From Algoriphagus machipongonensis (GTDB lineage Bacteria > Bacteroidota > Bacteroidia > Cytophagales > Cyclobacteriaceae), in the NCBI RefSeq assembly GCF_000166275.1, contig NZ_CM001023.1, positions 124,001-188,000 on the forward strand: a DNA stretch of 64,000 nt, in the 5' to 3' direction. This document shows positions 9,090-17,718 of this stretch, in pieces. The notes under the pieces were generated by a model. It was not told where the DNA came from. It was given only the letters and a program-made list of their open reading frames with translations, and made no database searches. Positions within the stretch are counted from its first letter, which is position 1. The number at the start of each line of letters is the position of its first letter. The translations under genes and the position numbers were made by a program.

Positions 9090-9536
9090 ATGGATGATAA
9101 AAGTCCTTTTCCAGTATTCCCTATGCATTTCAGAGGAATCCTTCTTCTAGCAGGAATGTATACCATCGCTTGGTCTGCCTTTTTCAAATGGTTTGGCTCT
9201 GACCTATGCCAATGGCTATCTATGGGAAATTCTGAATTGATAGATTTACCTAGTAACTATTATGGTAGCTTTGGACTAATTGTAGGCGTGATTATTTTCA
9301 TCAGCGCTTTTTACCCTGTCAGTTGGGTCTATTTGATTATCGCAGGTATTTCAGGAAAAATCATTTTAGCTATCTGGTTTACGCTGGGTTTCCTGCCTGA
9401 CTTAGGGTGGAACAAACGAACTGGTTTTCAATTGATCGGAAACGAAATCATTTGGCTCATCCCATTGATCCTAATATTTTTGAGAGGCTGTCAGGTAAAA
9501 AATTATCTTGAAAAAAATGAAGTAGAAGAATCTTAA
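9090..9536 (+). CDS. Four-helix membrane protein, function unknown
   Basis: 148 residues with about four hydrophobic helices (roughly 14-32, 60-75, 78-100 and 117-133) and a charged C-terminal tail. An internal Met at residue 12 is an alternative start. No catalytic motif or known family is recognised. It is divergent from the amidase (73 bp between starts) and closed by its own terminator, so it is a monocistronic unit. Confidence 0.65.
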   Translation: MDDKSPFPVFPMHFRGILLLAGMYTIAWSAFFKWFGSDLCQWLSMGNSELIDLPSNYYGSFGLIVGVIIFISAFYPVSWVYLIIAGISGKIILAIWFTLGFLPDLGWNKRTGFQLIGNEIIWLIPLILIFLRGCQVKNYLEKNEVEES

Positions 9537-9568
9537 AGGGTTCTGATAAAACAGCAAGAAGTAGAAAC

Positions 9569-9599
9569 AAAAAAAGGACTCAGATTGAGTCCTTTTTTG
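9569..9599. terminator. Bidirectional terminator
   Basis: GGACTCA (9576-9582), loop GAT, TGAGTCC (9586-9592) with an A-run before and a T-run after. It lies between the converging genes ending at 9536 and 9616. Confidence 0.88.
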
Positions 9600-9615
9600 T
9601 TGAAAATGATTGATC

Positions 9616-9927
9616 TTAAAGGATGATGATCAATAACAAAATGATGATAATTGCACCTACAGAAATATAAATACCATTTCCTGCAGCTTTTGCTTCTTTT
9701 TTCATATCTCTCAACTCCATTCTGATCTCTTTCTTCTCATCTTTGGTCATTGATTTAAAATCCATGGCTTTGATTTCATCCAATCTAGCCTGCATTTCCA
9801 CAGCACGTTTTTTCTGAGCTTCTGTTAACTCAGTTTTTTCATTTTTAGAATCCCTATCTGGCAGCGGTGCTGCTTGGATAAACTGAACAGAAAGGAACAA
9901 AGCAAAAATCGCAATTAGCTTTTTCAT
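9616..9927 (-). CDS. Small exported protein with charged coiled coil and C-terminal membrane helix
   Basis: 103 residues. The signal peptide (cleavage near IQAAP) is followed by a Lys/Glu-rich helical region (about 30-80) containing MTKDEKKEIRMELRDMKKE, then a C-terminal hydrophobic helix made almost wholly of Ile and Leu. This architecture is common among unnamed Bacteroidota envelope proteins. The C-terminal helix could anchor the protein in the inner membrane with the coiled coil in the periplasm. Function unknown. Confidence 0.7.
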   Translation of the reverse strand: MKKLIAIFALFLSVQFIQAAPLPDRDSKNEKTELTEAQKKRAVEMQARLDEIKAMDFKSMTKDEKKEIRMELRDMKKEAKAAGNGIYISVGAIIIILLLIIIL

Positions 9928-10086
9928 AAGGTATTTTGTTTTAAGGTTAGATAATCAATTCTTCAATAAACCAGCCATTTTCTGACAGAAATAGTATTGA
10001 GGCCAGAATCTGACAATTTCAAATTCTATTTTTAGTAACTTACACTGCCTAACGCCACATTAAAATCAAATCAAAATAATTTAATA

Positions 10087-12912
10087 ATGCCCCAAAAACA
10101 AGCACATAAGCTTTTTTTACTTGATGCCATGGCTCTTATATACAGAGCCCATTTTGCATTTAGCAAGAATCCTAGAATAAATAGCAAAGGTTTAAATACT
10201 GGGGTCATGCTGGGCTTTACCAATACGCTATTAGAGGTACTAGATAAGGAAAATCCTACCCATATTGGGGTCGCTTTTGACACACATGCCCCAACTTTTA
10301 GACATATTCAATATGAGCCTTATAAAGCCAATCGGCAGGAACAGCCAGAAGATATTGGCGTAGCCATCCCATGGGTAAAAGAAATTGTCAAGGCTTTTAA
10401 CATTCCTATTTTGGAAATGGATGGATTTGAGGCAGATGATATAATAGGCACTTTAGCCAAACAGGCAGAAGCGGAGAATTTCACCGTTTACATGATGACT
10501 CCTGACAAGGATTATGGGCAATTAGTAGATGATCATATTTTCCTATACAAACCGGCTTTTATGGGAAAAGGAATTGAAGTCATGGGGCCTAAGCAGATCT
10601 GCGAAAAATGGGATATCGAACGGGTAGACCAAGTCATTGACATGCTTGGCTTGATGGGTGACTCTGTTGACAATATTCCAGGAATTCCCGGTATTGGTCA
10701 AAAAACCGCTGTGAAGCTGCTGAAACAATATGGTTCTGTGGAAGAACTTATAAAAAACACCGATGACCTGAAGGGTAAGCAAAAGGAAAACGTAATAAAC
10801 TTTGCAGAGCAAGGTATTTTATCCAAACAACTGGCGACCATTAAAATTGATGTTCCAGTTAACTTTGTCGAGGAAGAACTGAAATATGATGGTTTTAATG
10901 AAGAAACTTTAAAAACCATCTTTGCTGAGCTGGAATTCAGAACCCTGGCCAGTAGAATTTTTAAAGATGGAAAAACCAAAAAGGCAGCAATAAAAGGCAA
11001 TGATCAGTTAGGGTTATTCGGTGATAGCAAGGCCACAACCTCCACACCTACAATAGAATTTGAAGAAGAAACGGTAAATGCCGCACCGATACCCGAACAT
11101 AAAAACATACTTACCACCGCACATCAATACCATAAAATTGCTGGACCGGAAGCCATTGAAGAGCTCGTTTCTTATTTGATGCTTCAAGATCAGCTTTGTT
11201 TCGATACCGAAACCACTTCTGTAAATGCTATGGAGGCTGAGCTGGTCGGAATTTCTTTTGCCTATCTCAGTGGAGAGGCTTATTACATTCCTTGCCCAGC
11301 AGATAGAGCAGAAACAGATCAAATTTTGGAACAACTTAAGCCTGTTTTTCAAAATGAAAAAATTCTCAAGATTGGTCAAAATATAAAATACGATCTGCTC
11401 ATCTTGAAAAATTATGATGTGGAGGTAAAAGGGAAACTCTATGATACCATGCTCGCTCATTACCTTATTGAGCCAGAAGGAAAACACTCTATGGACTGGT
11501 TAGCAGAGCAATACCTTAACTACCAACCGGTATCCATCACCGAACTCATCGGAAAAAAAGGGAAAAATCAGGGTAATATGCGTGACGTAGATGTCGATCA
11601 AGTCACAGAATATGCCTCTGAAGATGCTGATATAACGCTACAGCTTAAGGAAAAGCTCGACCCTTTTTTGAAAGAGAATTTATTGGAAAAGCTTTTTTAT
11701 GAGGTAGAGAATCCATTGATCAATGTATTGACAGAGATGGAGTTTGAAGGCATTCGAATAGATACCAAAAGCCTTGCTGAAATGTCTATCTCTTTGGAAA
11801 AAGAAAGTAAGGAGATCGAAAACAAGGTTTATGAAATCGCCGGTGTTCGATTTAATCTGGCTTCTCCAAAACAATTGGGGGATGTCCTGTTCGAAAAGTT
11901 GAAACTAGATCCTAAGGCCAAAAAGACAAAAACAGGTCAATACGCTACTGGAGAGGAAATTTTGAGCAAGCTGGCCAATGAACATGAGATCGCCAGAGCC
12001 ATTTTGGATTTTAGACAAATGGTCAAGCTCAAGTCTACTTATGTCGACGCTTTACCTACCATGATTAATTCCAAAACAGGAAAAATTCATACCACATACA
12101 ATCAGTTTGTGGCAGCTACAGGAAGACTATCCTCAATCAATCCAAACCTCCAGAATATTCCTATTCGGACAGAAAGAGGCCGGGAAATCAGGAAAGCATT
12201 TGTTCCAAGAGATGAAAACCATATCCTTTTGGCAGCTGATTACTCCCAAATAGAATTACGTATTATGGCGGCTTTTTCTGGGGATGAATCTATGATAGAA
12301 GCTTTCAAAAATGGACGGGATATCCATGCTACTACGGCAGCTAAAATATTTCAGGTTCCTTTAGAGGAAGTCACCTCAGATATGCGTAGAAAAGCCAAAA
12401 CAGCCAATTTTGGAATTATTTATGGTATTTCTGCTTTTGGACTTTCCCAGAGATTATCGATTTCCCGCACGGAAGCCAAGGAAATTATTGATGCCTATTT
12501 CAAGGAATTCCCAGCTGTAAAAGAATACATGGATAGAGCGATAGAAAAAGCCAGAAATGATGAATACGTGGAAACACTTTTGGGCCGTAGAAGATATTTA
12601 CGAGATATCAATAGTAGAAATGCTACCATGCGAGGCTTTGCGGAGCGAAATGCCATCAATGCACCTATCCAAGGATCGGCAGCTGACTTAATTAAAGTTG
12701 CCATGATTGACGTTCATAACTGGATGAAAAAGGAAAATCTCAAGTCTAAAATGATTCTACAGGTACATGATGAATTGGTTTTTGATGCACATAAAGATGA
12801 AGTGGAAATTCTAAAAAAGAATATCCCTGAGCTTATGTCAAATGCAATTAAAATGGATGTTCCTGTGGAAGTAGAAGTTGGTACGGGAGATGATTGGCTG
12901 CAGGCACACTGA
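10087..12912 (+). CDS. polA: DNA polymerase I
   Basis: 941 residues, three domains. The N-terminal 5'-3' exonuclease/FEN domain is marked by FEADDIIGTLA and the helix-hairpin-helix segment IPGIPGIGQKTA. The 3'-5' proofreading domain appears intact: FDTETTS near 372, then NIKYD and YASEDAD. The polymerase domain has motif A DYSQIELR (about 718), motif B RRKAKTANFGIIYG and motif C VHDELVF (about 894). The enzyme fills gaps in excision repair and removes Okazaki primers. The start ATG is preceded by an A/T-rich leader without a Shine-Dalgarno site, as usual in this phylum. Confidence 0.98.
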   Translation: MPQKQAHKLFLLDAMALIYRAHFAFSKNPRINSKGLNTGVMLGFTNTLLEVLDKENPTHIGVAFDTHAPTFRHIQYEPYKANRQEQPEDIGVAIPWVKEIVKAFNIPILEMDGFEADDIIGTLAKQAEAENFTVYMMTPDKDYGQLVDDHIFLYKPAFMGKGIEVMGPKQICEKWDIERVDQVIDMLGLMGDSVDNIPGIPGIGQKTAVKLLKQYGSVEELIKNTDDLKGKQKENVINFAEQGILSKQLATIKIDVPVNFVEEELKYDGFNEETLKTIFAELEFRTLASRIFKDGKTKKAAIKGNDQLGLFGDSKATTSTPTIEFEEETVNAAPIPEHKNILTTAHQYHKIAGPEAIEELVSYLMLQDQLCFDTETTSVNAMEAELVGISFAYLSGEAYYIPCPADRAETDQILEQLKPVFQNEKILKIGQNIKYDLLILKNYDVEVKGKLYDTMLAHYLIEPEGKHSMDWLAEQYLNYQPVSITELIGKKGKNQGNMRDVDVDQVTEYASEDADITLQLKEKLDPFLKENLLEKLFYEVENPLINVLTEMEFEGIRIDTKSLAEMSISLEKESKEIENKVYEIAGVRFNLASPKQLGDVLFEKLKLDPKAKKTKTGQYATGEEILSKLANEHEIARAILDFRQMVKLKSTYVDALPTMINSKTGKIHTTYNQFVAATGRLSSINPNLQNIPIRTERGREIRKAFVPRDENHILLAADYSQIELRIMAAFSGDESMIEAFKNGRDIHATTAAKIFQVPLEEVTSDMRRKAKTANFGIIYGISAFGLSQRLSISRTEAKEIIDAYFKEFPAVKEYMDRAIEKARNDEYVETLLGRRRYLRDINSRNATMRGFAERNAINAPIQGSAADLIKVAMIDVHNWMKKENLKSKMILQVHDELVFDAHKDEVEILKKNIPELMSNAIKMDVPVEVEVGTGDDWLQAH

Positions 12913-13075
12913 TTAGAGTATTAAGTACAAAGTACCAAGTAGTTCGAGGCTCATAATTTTAAAATTATAAGATTTGAAGATTGAAAAATTTGTAAATCGA
13001 GACAAGCAACTAAGTAATCCCATCTCTGAGGTTCTTTAAATTTCGTAAATCTTATTTTCCATTTCGTACTTCACA
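12913..13075. other. Intergenic region with degenerate CAAGTA-type sequence and a palindrome
   Basis: The stretch after polA holds TTAAGTACAAAGTACCAAGT-like sequence, then the perfect 16-bp palindrome ATAATTTT/AAAATTAT at 12953-12968. Similar wording (CAAGTATCAAGATTCGAGAC) occurs at 734-753. I see no gene and no clear terminator here. It may be a degenerate member of an intergenic repeat family. Confidence 0.3.
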
Positions 13076-14449
13076 ATGGCCAAAATCAAAACCACTTTCT
13101 TCTGTCAAAACTGCGGTGCCCAAAGTCCAAAATGGATAGGCAAATGCCCTGCATGTGGGGAATGGAATACCTATGTGGAAGAGGTAATTCAAAAAGAAGA
13201 AAGTGGAAAAGGAAGTTGGAAAACCAGTGGCTCTACTCAAAAGAAAGCTAATACTCCGAAAAAAATCCAAGAGGTCAATTACGAGGAAATGCCTCGCTAT
13301 GTCACTGGAGATGCGGAACTGGACCGAGTGCTAGGTGGAGGTATTGTCCCTGGTTCCTTGGTTTTGATAGGAGGAGAACCTGGTATTGGGAAATCTACTT
13401 TAATGCTACAAATAGCCTTAACCTTAAAGGCAAAGTCCGTCTTATATGTTTCCGGAGAGGAAAGTGAAGCACAAATCAAGATGCGTGCTGATCGAATGCA
13501 GGCCAAAAATCCCGACTGCTATGTGCTCTCTGAAACAAATACGCAGCATATTTTCCAACAAATTGAGGCTTTGAAGCCCAACCTGTTGGTGATAGATTCT
13601 ATACAGACGCTTCACTCCCAACTGGTAGAGTCTGCAGCCGGTTCGGTTTCTCAGGTTCGAGAATGTACTGCAGAGCTCATGAAATTTGCCAAAGAAACTG
13701 GTACTCCTGTCTTTTTGATCGGGCATATCACAAAAGATGGATCTATCGCAGGACCAAAGGTTTTGGAACATATGGTAGATACGGTTCTTCAATTTGAAGG
13801 AGATCGGCATATGAGCTACAGAATCCTGCGAACCAGTAAAAATCGATTTGGCTCGACGCATGAATTGGGAATTTATGAGATGAGAGTAGAAGGTTTGCGC
13901 CCAGTAGTCAACCCTTCAGAAATTTTATTGACTCAAAGAGAAGAAGTACTCAATGGAGTCGCCATTGGAGCAATGATGGAGGGAAATAGGCCTTTGTTGA
14001 TAGAAATACAGTCCCTCGTCAGCCCTGCAACTTATGGAACTCCCCAAAGAAGTAGTACCGGACATGATGCCAAGAGACTGAATATGCTTTTGGCAGTGTT
14101 GGAAAAACGAGGAGGGATGAGGTTAGGCCAACAAGATGTGTTTCTAAATGTGGCTGGAGGCTTAAGAGTAGACGACCCGGCCTTGGATTTGGCTGTTTGT
14201 GCCAGCTTGATTTCCAGCTATGAGGACACCCCTGTTTCCGAACAAATCTGTTTCGCTGGAGAGGTAGGCTTAGGAGGAGAAATTCGTGCTGTCCAAAGAA
14301 TCGAAAACAGAATTGCCGAAGCAGAAAAACTTGGTTTCAAAAAAATTATTGTCTCCAAATATGCAATCAAAGGTTTAGACCTTAAAAAGTATCGCATAGA
14401 AGTCATGGCAGTCGGCAAACTGGAAGAAATGTACTCTAAGATTTTCTAG
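13076..14449 (+). CDS. radA: DNA repair protein RadA
   Basis: 457 residues. RadA is a RecA-like, DnaB-type helicase that promotes branch migration during recombination. A C4 zinc finger (Cys 10, 13, 25 and 28, in FFCQNCG and KCPACGEW) is followed by a RecA-type ATPase with Walker A GGEPGIGKST (about 99), the RadA-specific KNRFGS motif (about 254) and a C-terminal Lon-protease-like domain without the protease active site. Length is normal. It converges with the DM13 gene, with only two bases between the stops. Confidence 0.97.
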   Translation: MAKIKTTFFCQNCGAQSPKWIGKCPACGEWNTYVEEVIQKEESGKGSWKTSGSTQKKANTPKKIQEVNYEEMPRYVTGDAELDRVLGGGIVPGSLVLIGGEPGIGKSTLMLQIALTLKAKSVLYVSGEESEAQIKMRADRMQAKNPDCYVLSETNTQHIFQQIEALKPNLLVIDSIQTLHSQLVESAAGSVSQVRECTAELMKFAKETGTPVFLIGHITKDGSIAGPKVLEHMVDTVLQFEGDRHMSYRILRTSKNRFGSTHELGIYEMRVEGLRPVVNPSEILLTQREEVLNGVAIGAMMEGNRPLLIEIQSLVSPATYGTPQRSSTGHDAKRLNMLLAVLEKRGGMRLGQQDVFLNVAGGLRVDDPALDLAVCASLISSYEDTPVSEQICFAGEVGLGGEIRAVQRIENRIAEAEKLGFKKIIVSKYAIKGLDLKKYRIEVMAVGKLEEMYSKIF

Positions 14450-14451
14450 GT

Positions 14452-14883
14452 TCATTCAATTTTGGCGTAGCCAAAGTTGACGGAAAAGTCAACACACCAG
14501 ATTAACACGTACTGGTATTCTTCAAAATCAACATTATCTGGTAAATCATATTCATAATCCCCTTCCAATCCTTTCAATTCACCAAGTGTAATAAATTCTG
14601 AAGCTTTAGTGTCAGTAGCCAAGTACACTTCCAGAAGGGGGCCGTCATCTGATTTAAAATCTGAAAATTCCAGAATATTCTTATTAGTATTCACATTTAC
14701 TTTTCCTGAAGTAGGATGAGCGTCGGAGACAAATTCACCCATATACATGGTCATTTGATCTTCATCCATGTCAGCAGACATTTCCATATCGTCTTTGTCC
14801 ATGGTCGTATCCATATCATCCTCATTCATACAAGAAGAAAAAAATACTGTTGAAAAAAGAAGAAGTAAATTCTTGAGTTTCAT
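14452..14883 (-). CDS. DM13-domain lipoprotein with Met/Asp-rich linker
   Basis: 143 residues from the ATG at 14883, which sits right before the signal peptide; the lipobox is FFSSC. A linker of about 30 residues is extraordinarily rich in Met and Asp (for example DDMDTTMDKDDMEMSADMDEDQM). It leads to a DM13 domain with the typical HPTSGKVNV, DDGPLLEVYLAT, LGELKGLEGDYEYDLP and a final WC. DM13 is a predicted electron-transfer or oxygenase-associated domain with a conserved Cys. The linker could bind divalent metal or copper, which is inference. Divergent from blc. Confidence 0.85.
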   Translation of the reverse strand: MKLKNLLLLFSTVFFSSCMNEDDMDTTMDKDDMEMSADMDEDQMTMYMGEFVSDAHPTSGKVNVNTNKNILEFSDFKSDDGPLLEVYLATDTKASEFITLGELKGLEGDYEYDLPDNVDFEEYQYVLIWCVDFSVNFGYAKIE

Positions 14884-15009
14884 AATCCAGGTTTTTGATC
14901 TGAGAGTTTTACTTCTCATTAAGATACCAAATATTATTTATACGTTATTTTAACTTCAATTGGTCAATGACCCATTTGGTAAACATTAAACCAATATAAA
15001 TGTTGACTT

Positions 15010-15019
15010 AACGATCGTT
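15010..15019. promoter_or_regulatory. AACGATCGTT palindrome ahead of blc
   Basis: A perfect 10-bp palindrome within the 164-bp divergent region between the DM13 gene and blc, 28 bp before the blc ATG. The position suits an operator controlling blc, but no regulator is identified. Confidence 0.3.
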
Positions 15020-15047
15020 TTAATTCTATAATTTCAAAACAACTGTA

Positions 15048-15581
15048 ATGAGAAAATCCTTCCATTTAACACTTTACCTTTTATTGCTTTTTGGGTTTTA
15101 CTCCTGTCAATCCATCCCAAAAGGAGCAACTGCAGTTTCCCCTTTTGAGATAGAAAAGTACATGGGTACCTGGTATGAAATAGCCCGAATAGATTTTAAA
15201 TTCGAAGAGAACTTAAATAATACCACAGCAAATTATAAGCTTCAGCCTGATGGAAAAGTCAAAGTGACGAATAGGGGATATAACTATGTCAAAGAGGAAT
15301 GGGAAGAAGCAATCGGCAAAGCTAAATTCAGAGGGGAAAGTGATGTAGCAGAACTCAAGGTCTCGTTTTTTGGACCATTTTACGCTGGCTATAATGTTAT
15401 CGGATTAGAAGGATACTATGAATATGCTCTCGTAGCTGGAAAAGACTTAGACTACTTGTGGATATTATCGCGAAGTAAGTCTATACCTGAAGCAGTCAAA
15501 AATAAGTTTTTAGAAAAAGCCAAAAGCATTGGTTATGATACTTCGAGACTCATTTGGGTTGAACAGGATAAAAATGAGTGA
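15048..15581 (+). CDS. blc: Bacterial lipocalin Blc
   Basis: 177 residues. The lipobox is FYSC (Cys about residue 20), so it is an outer-membrane or periplasmic lipoprotein. Lipocalin signatures are GTWYEIARIDFKFE (structurally conserved region 1), the NRGYN turn, LKVSFFGPFYAGYNVI and LWILSRSK. Blc proteins bind fatty acids or lysophospholipids and are induced under envelope stress; in some bacteria they belong to light-regulated gene sets. Length is normal for the family. Confidence 0.94.
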   Translation: MRKSFHLTLYLLLLFGFYSCQSIPKGATAVSPFEIEKYMGTWYEIARIDFKFEENLNNTTANYKLQPDGKVKVTNRGYNYVKEEWEEAIGKAKFRGESDVAELKVSFFGPFYAGYNVIGLEGYYEYALVAGKDLDYLWILSRSKSIPEAVKNKFLEKAKSIGYDTSRLIWVEQDKNE

Positions 15582-15714
15582 CTCGTTTAGGTAAATGGGC
15601 TCAAAATTTTAAATTCCCCATTAAATGAACGCTCAAACCGAATAAAATTGGGCAGTTTTATGTGGTTTGGATTCAAGGATTCACTAAATTCAGAATTCCT
15701 AAAATCCCAACCTT

Positions 15715-17694
15715 ATGAAAAAGTTATATTTCTTTCTTTTTTGCTTGTTTGCCTCCTTTGGTTTTACACAAGCCCAAGATCTAAGTCTCCAAGTGCCTAA
15801 GGAGAAAGTCAACATGAAAATCGGTGAAACGCTCCAACTAGAAGCCATGGTTGTAGATGCCGATGATAACATGGTTTCAGGTCGGGATTTCATTTTTTAT
15901 TCCAGAAATAGAAGAGCCCTGTCAGTAGTGGATACAACAGGCCTTGCCACGGCTATTAGGCATGGTGAATATGAGGTTTTTGTCATTAGCCCGGGATCCC
16001 CCCAACTCAGAACCAGTATTTTCGTAACGGTTGCGCCTGAACCAATTGCCTCCATTGATTTAGAAGGTATTCCTGAAAATATTTATGCAGGAATTAATGT
16101 GCCTTTAGAAATAACAGTAAAAGATGAAGCCGGATTCGAAAGACCTGAAAAAGTAATCGCTTTGAGCTCCTCAGATGAGGAAATAATCACGGTAGCTCCT
16201 TTTAATAAGCTGATCGTCAAAAAGCCTGGAAAGGCTACCATAACTGCGAAAGTAGATGAGGTTGAGGAATCAATAACGATGGAAGTCATCGAAAATCCAA
16301 TAGCAAAAATCCTCCTCAAGTCTGATAAAGTAGAGGGAAAATCAGGAGATGTCTTTACACTAACCGCTTTAGCAGTGGATAAAGATGGAAATGAAGTGAG
16401 TGATGCCCCAATCAGTTACTCTTTTACCGGAGAATCATTTGATGTATCAGCAGCGCCATCAGGCCTTATCAATGAAGAAGGAAAATTTGTAGCGGACGAA
16501 CCTGGAATATATGTTCTCAATGCAACTTCAGGACCTTCAGCAGCATCTATCACCGTTCAGGCAAATACCAGAAATGTAGGTAGAGAAATTGAACTTATTG
16601 GGCAAGGTTCCATGAACAAAAAGCATACTTCAGACCTTTGGGTTTGGGAAGGTATAGACGGAAAAGACTATGCAGTAACAGGAACTTGGGGAGCAGATGG
16701 TACAGCCTATTTTTGGGATGTAACTGATCCTGCGGAGATTTTTTTAGTAGACTCTGTGAAAGTGGATGCTCGTACTGTAAACGACGTGAAAGTTTCCGAA
16801 GATGGAAAAGTAGCTATCATATCTAGAGAAGGTGCTTCCAATCGTAAAAATGGTTTGGTAATTATTGATGTAAGCAATCCAAGAGATGCTAAAATCATTT
16901 CAGAATTTTCTGAAAACCTTACCGGTGGTGTTCACAATGTATTTATTTATCAAAACCATGTCTATGCTTTAAGTGCCGGTAGAAAATACTATTCTATCAA
17001 TATTGAAGATCCTGCAAACCCAAAGATTGTAGGAGAATTTGAATTGGATACTCCAGGACATTCCATTCATGACGTTTGGGTACACGATGGGATTGCCTAT
17101 TCTTCCAACTGGAGTGATGGTGTGCAGCTTGTGGACGTAGGAAATGGAATTGCAGGTGGAACACCTTCCAACCCTGTTCAATTTGCTAGTTATGCTTATC
17201 CTAGCGGTTCGAATCATGCAGCATTCCCTTATAAAGATGAAAAAACGGGTAAGTTTTATGTCATTTTAGGAGATGAGGAATTTCCTTATGGCTTAGATCC
17301 TTCGGGAAGAAAACCTAGTAGAGCTGCAGGTTACCTTCATGTTATTGATTTCACTGATCTGAAAAACCCAAAAGAGGTGGCTTGGTTTCAAGTTCCATTT
17401 GCTGGATCGCATAATTTCTGGATTGAAGATGACATTCTTTATGCCGCATTCTACAATGGAGGTGTACGTGTCGTTGATTTAAGTGGTGAGTTATTAGGTG
17501 ATCTTAACCGGCAAGGACGTGAGATTGCCTGGATTGTCCCTGAAGATCCAGATGGCTATGTTGCGAATGCACCTTTTACTTGGGGAGCTCAGCCGCATAA
17601 AGGGCATATTTTCTATTCGGATTGGAATAGTGGCCTTTGGTCAGCGAAGTTGAAGCCGGTAGTTCCTGAAAATGCCAAATTAGAGGCAAAATAA
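15715..17694 (+). CDS. Secreted Ig-like plus LVIVD-repeat beta-propeller protein
   Basis: 659 residues. The signal peptide ends at TQAQ. About residues 25-285 look like three bacterial Ig-like (BIG2-type) domains, each with an IASIDLEG/IAKILLKS-like start and a GKATITA-like end. From about 290 on, LVIVD-type repeats appear (GLVIIDVSNPRDAKIISEF; YSINIEDPANPKIVGEF; YLHVIDFTDLKNPKEVAWF; GVRVVDLSG), predicting a beta-propeller. Proteins of this kind are cell-surface or extracellular and of unknown ligand. The following propeller gene begins 24 bp later, so the two probably form an operon. Confidence 0.85.
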   Translation: MKKLYFFLFCLFASFGFTQAQDLSLQVPKEKVNMKIGETLQLEAMVVDADDNMVSGRDFIFYSRNRRALSVVDTTGLATAIRHGEYEVFVISPGSPQLRTSIFVTVAPEPIASIDLEGIPENIYAGINVPLEITVKDEAGFERPEKVIALSSSDEEIITVAPFNKLIVKKPGKATITAKVDEVEESITMEVIENPIAKILLKSDKVEGKSGDVFTLTALAVDKDGNEVSDAPISYSFTGESFDVSAAPSGLINEEGKFVADEPGIYVLNATSGPSAASITVQANTRNVGREIELIGQGSMNKKHTSDLWVWEGIDGKDYAVTGTWGADGTAYFWDVTDPAEIFLVDSVKVDARTVNDVKVSEDGKVAIISREGASNRKNGLVIIDVSNPRDAKIISEFSENLTGGVHNVFIYQNHVYALSAGRKYYSINIEDPANPKIVGEFELDTPGHSIHDVWVHDGIAYSSNWSDGVQLVDVGNGIAGGTPSNPVQFASYAYPSGSNHAAFPYKDEKTGKFYVILGDEEFPYGLDPSGRKPSRAAGYLHVIDFTDLKNPKEVAWFQVPFAGSHNFWIEDDILYAAFYNGGVRVVDLSGELLGDLNRQGREIAWIVPEDPDGYVANAPFTWGAQPHKGHIFYSDWNSGLWSAKLKPVVPENAKLEAK

Positions 17695-17718
17695 ATTAAC
17701 CAAAAACCATAGGAAGCA

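Noticed and set aside
9017..9187. N-terminal extension of the amidase
   Set aside because: It would overlap the divergent membrane protein gene and precede the export signal; the ATG at 9016 is better.
11014..11487. 157-residue minus-strand frame inside polA
   Set aside because: Lies entirely within the exonuclease part of polA, with Cys/Phe-rich nonsensical composition; a shadow frame.
13442..13861. 139-residue minus-strand frame inside radA
   Set aside because: Fully inside the ATPase domain of radA; composition is typical of an antisense shadow.
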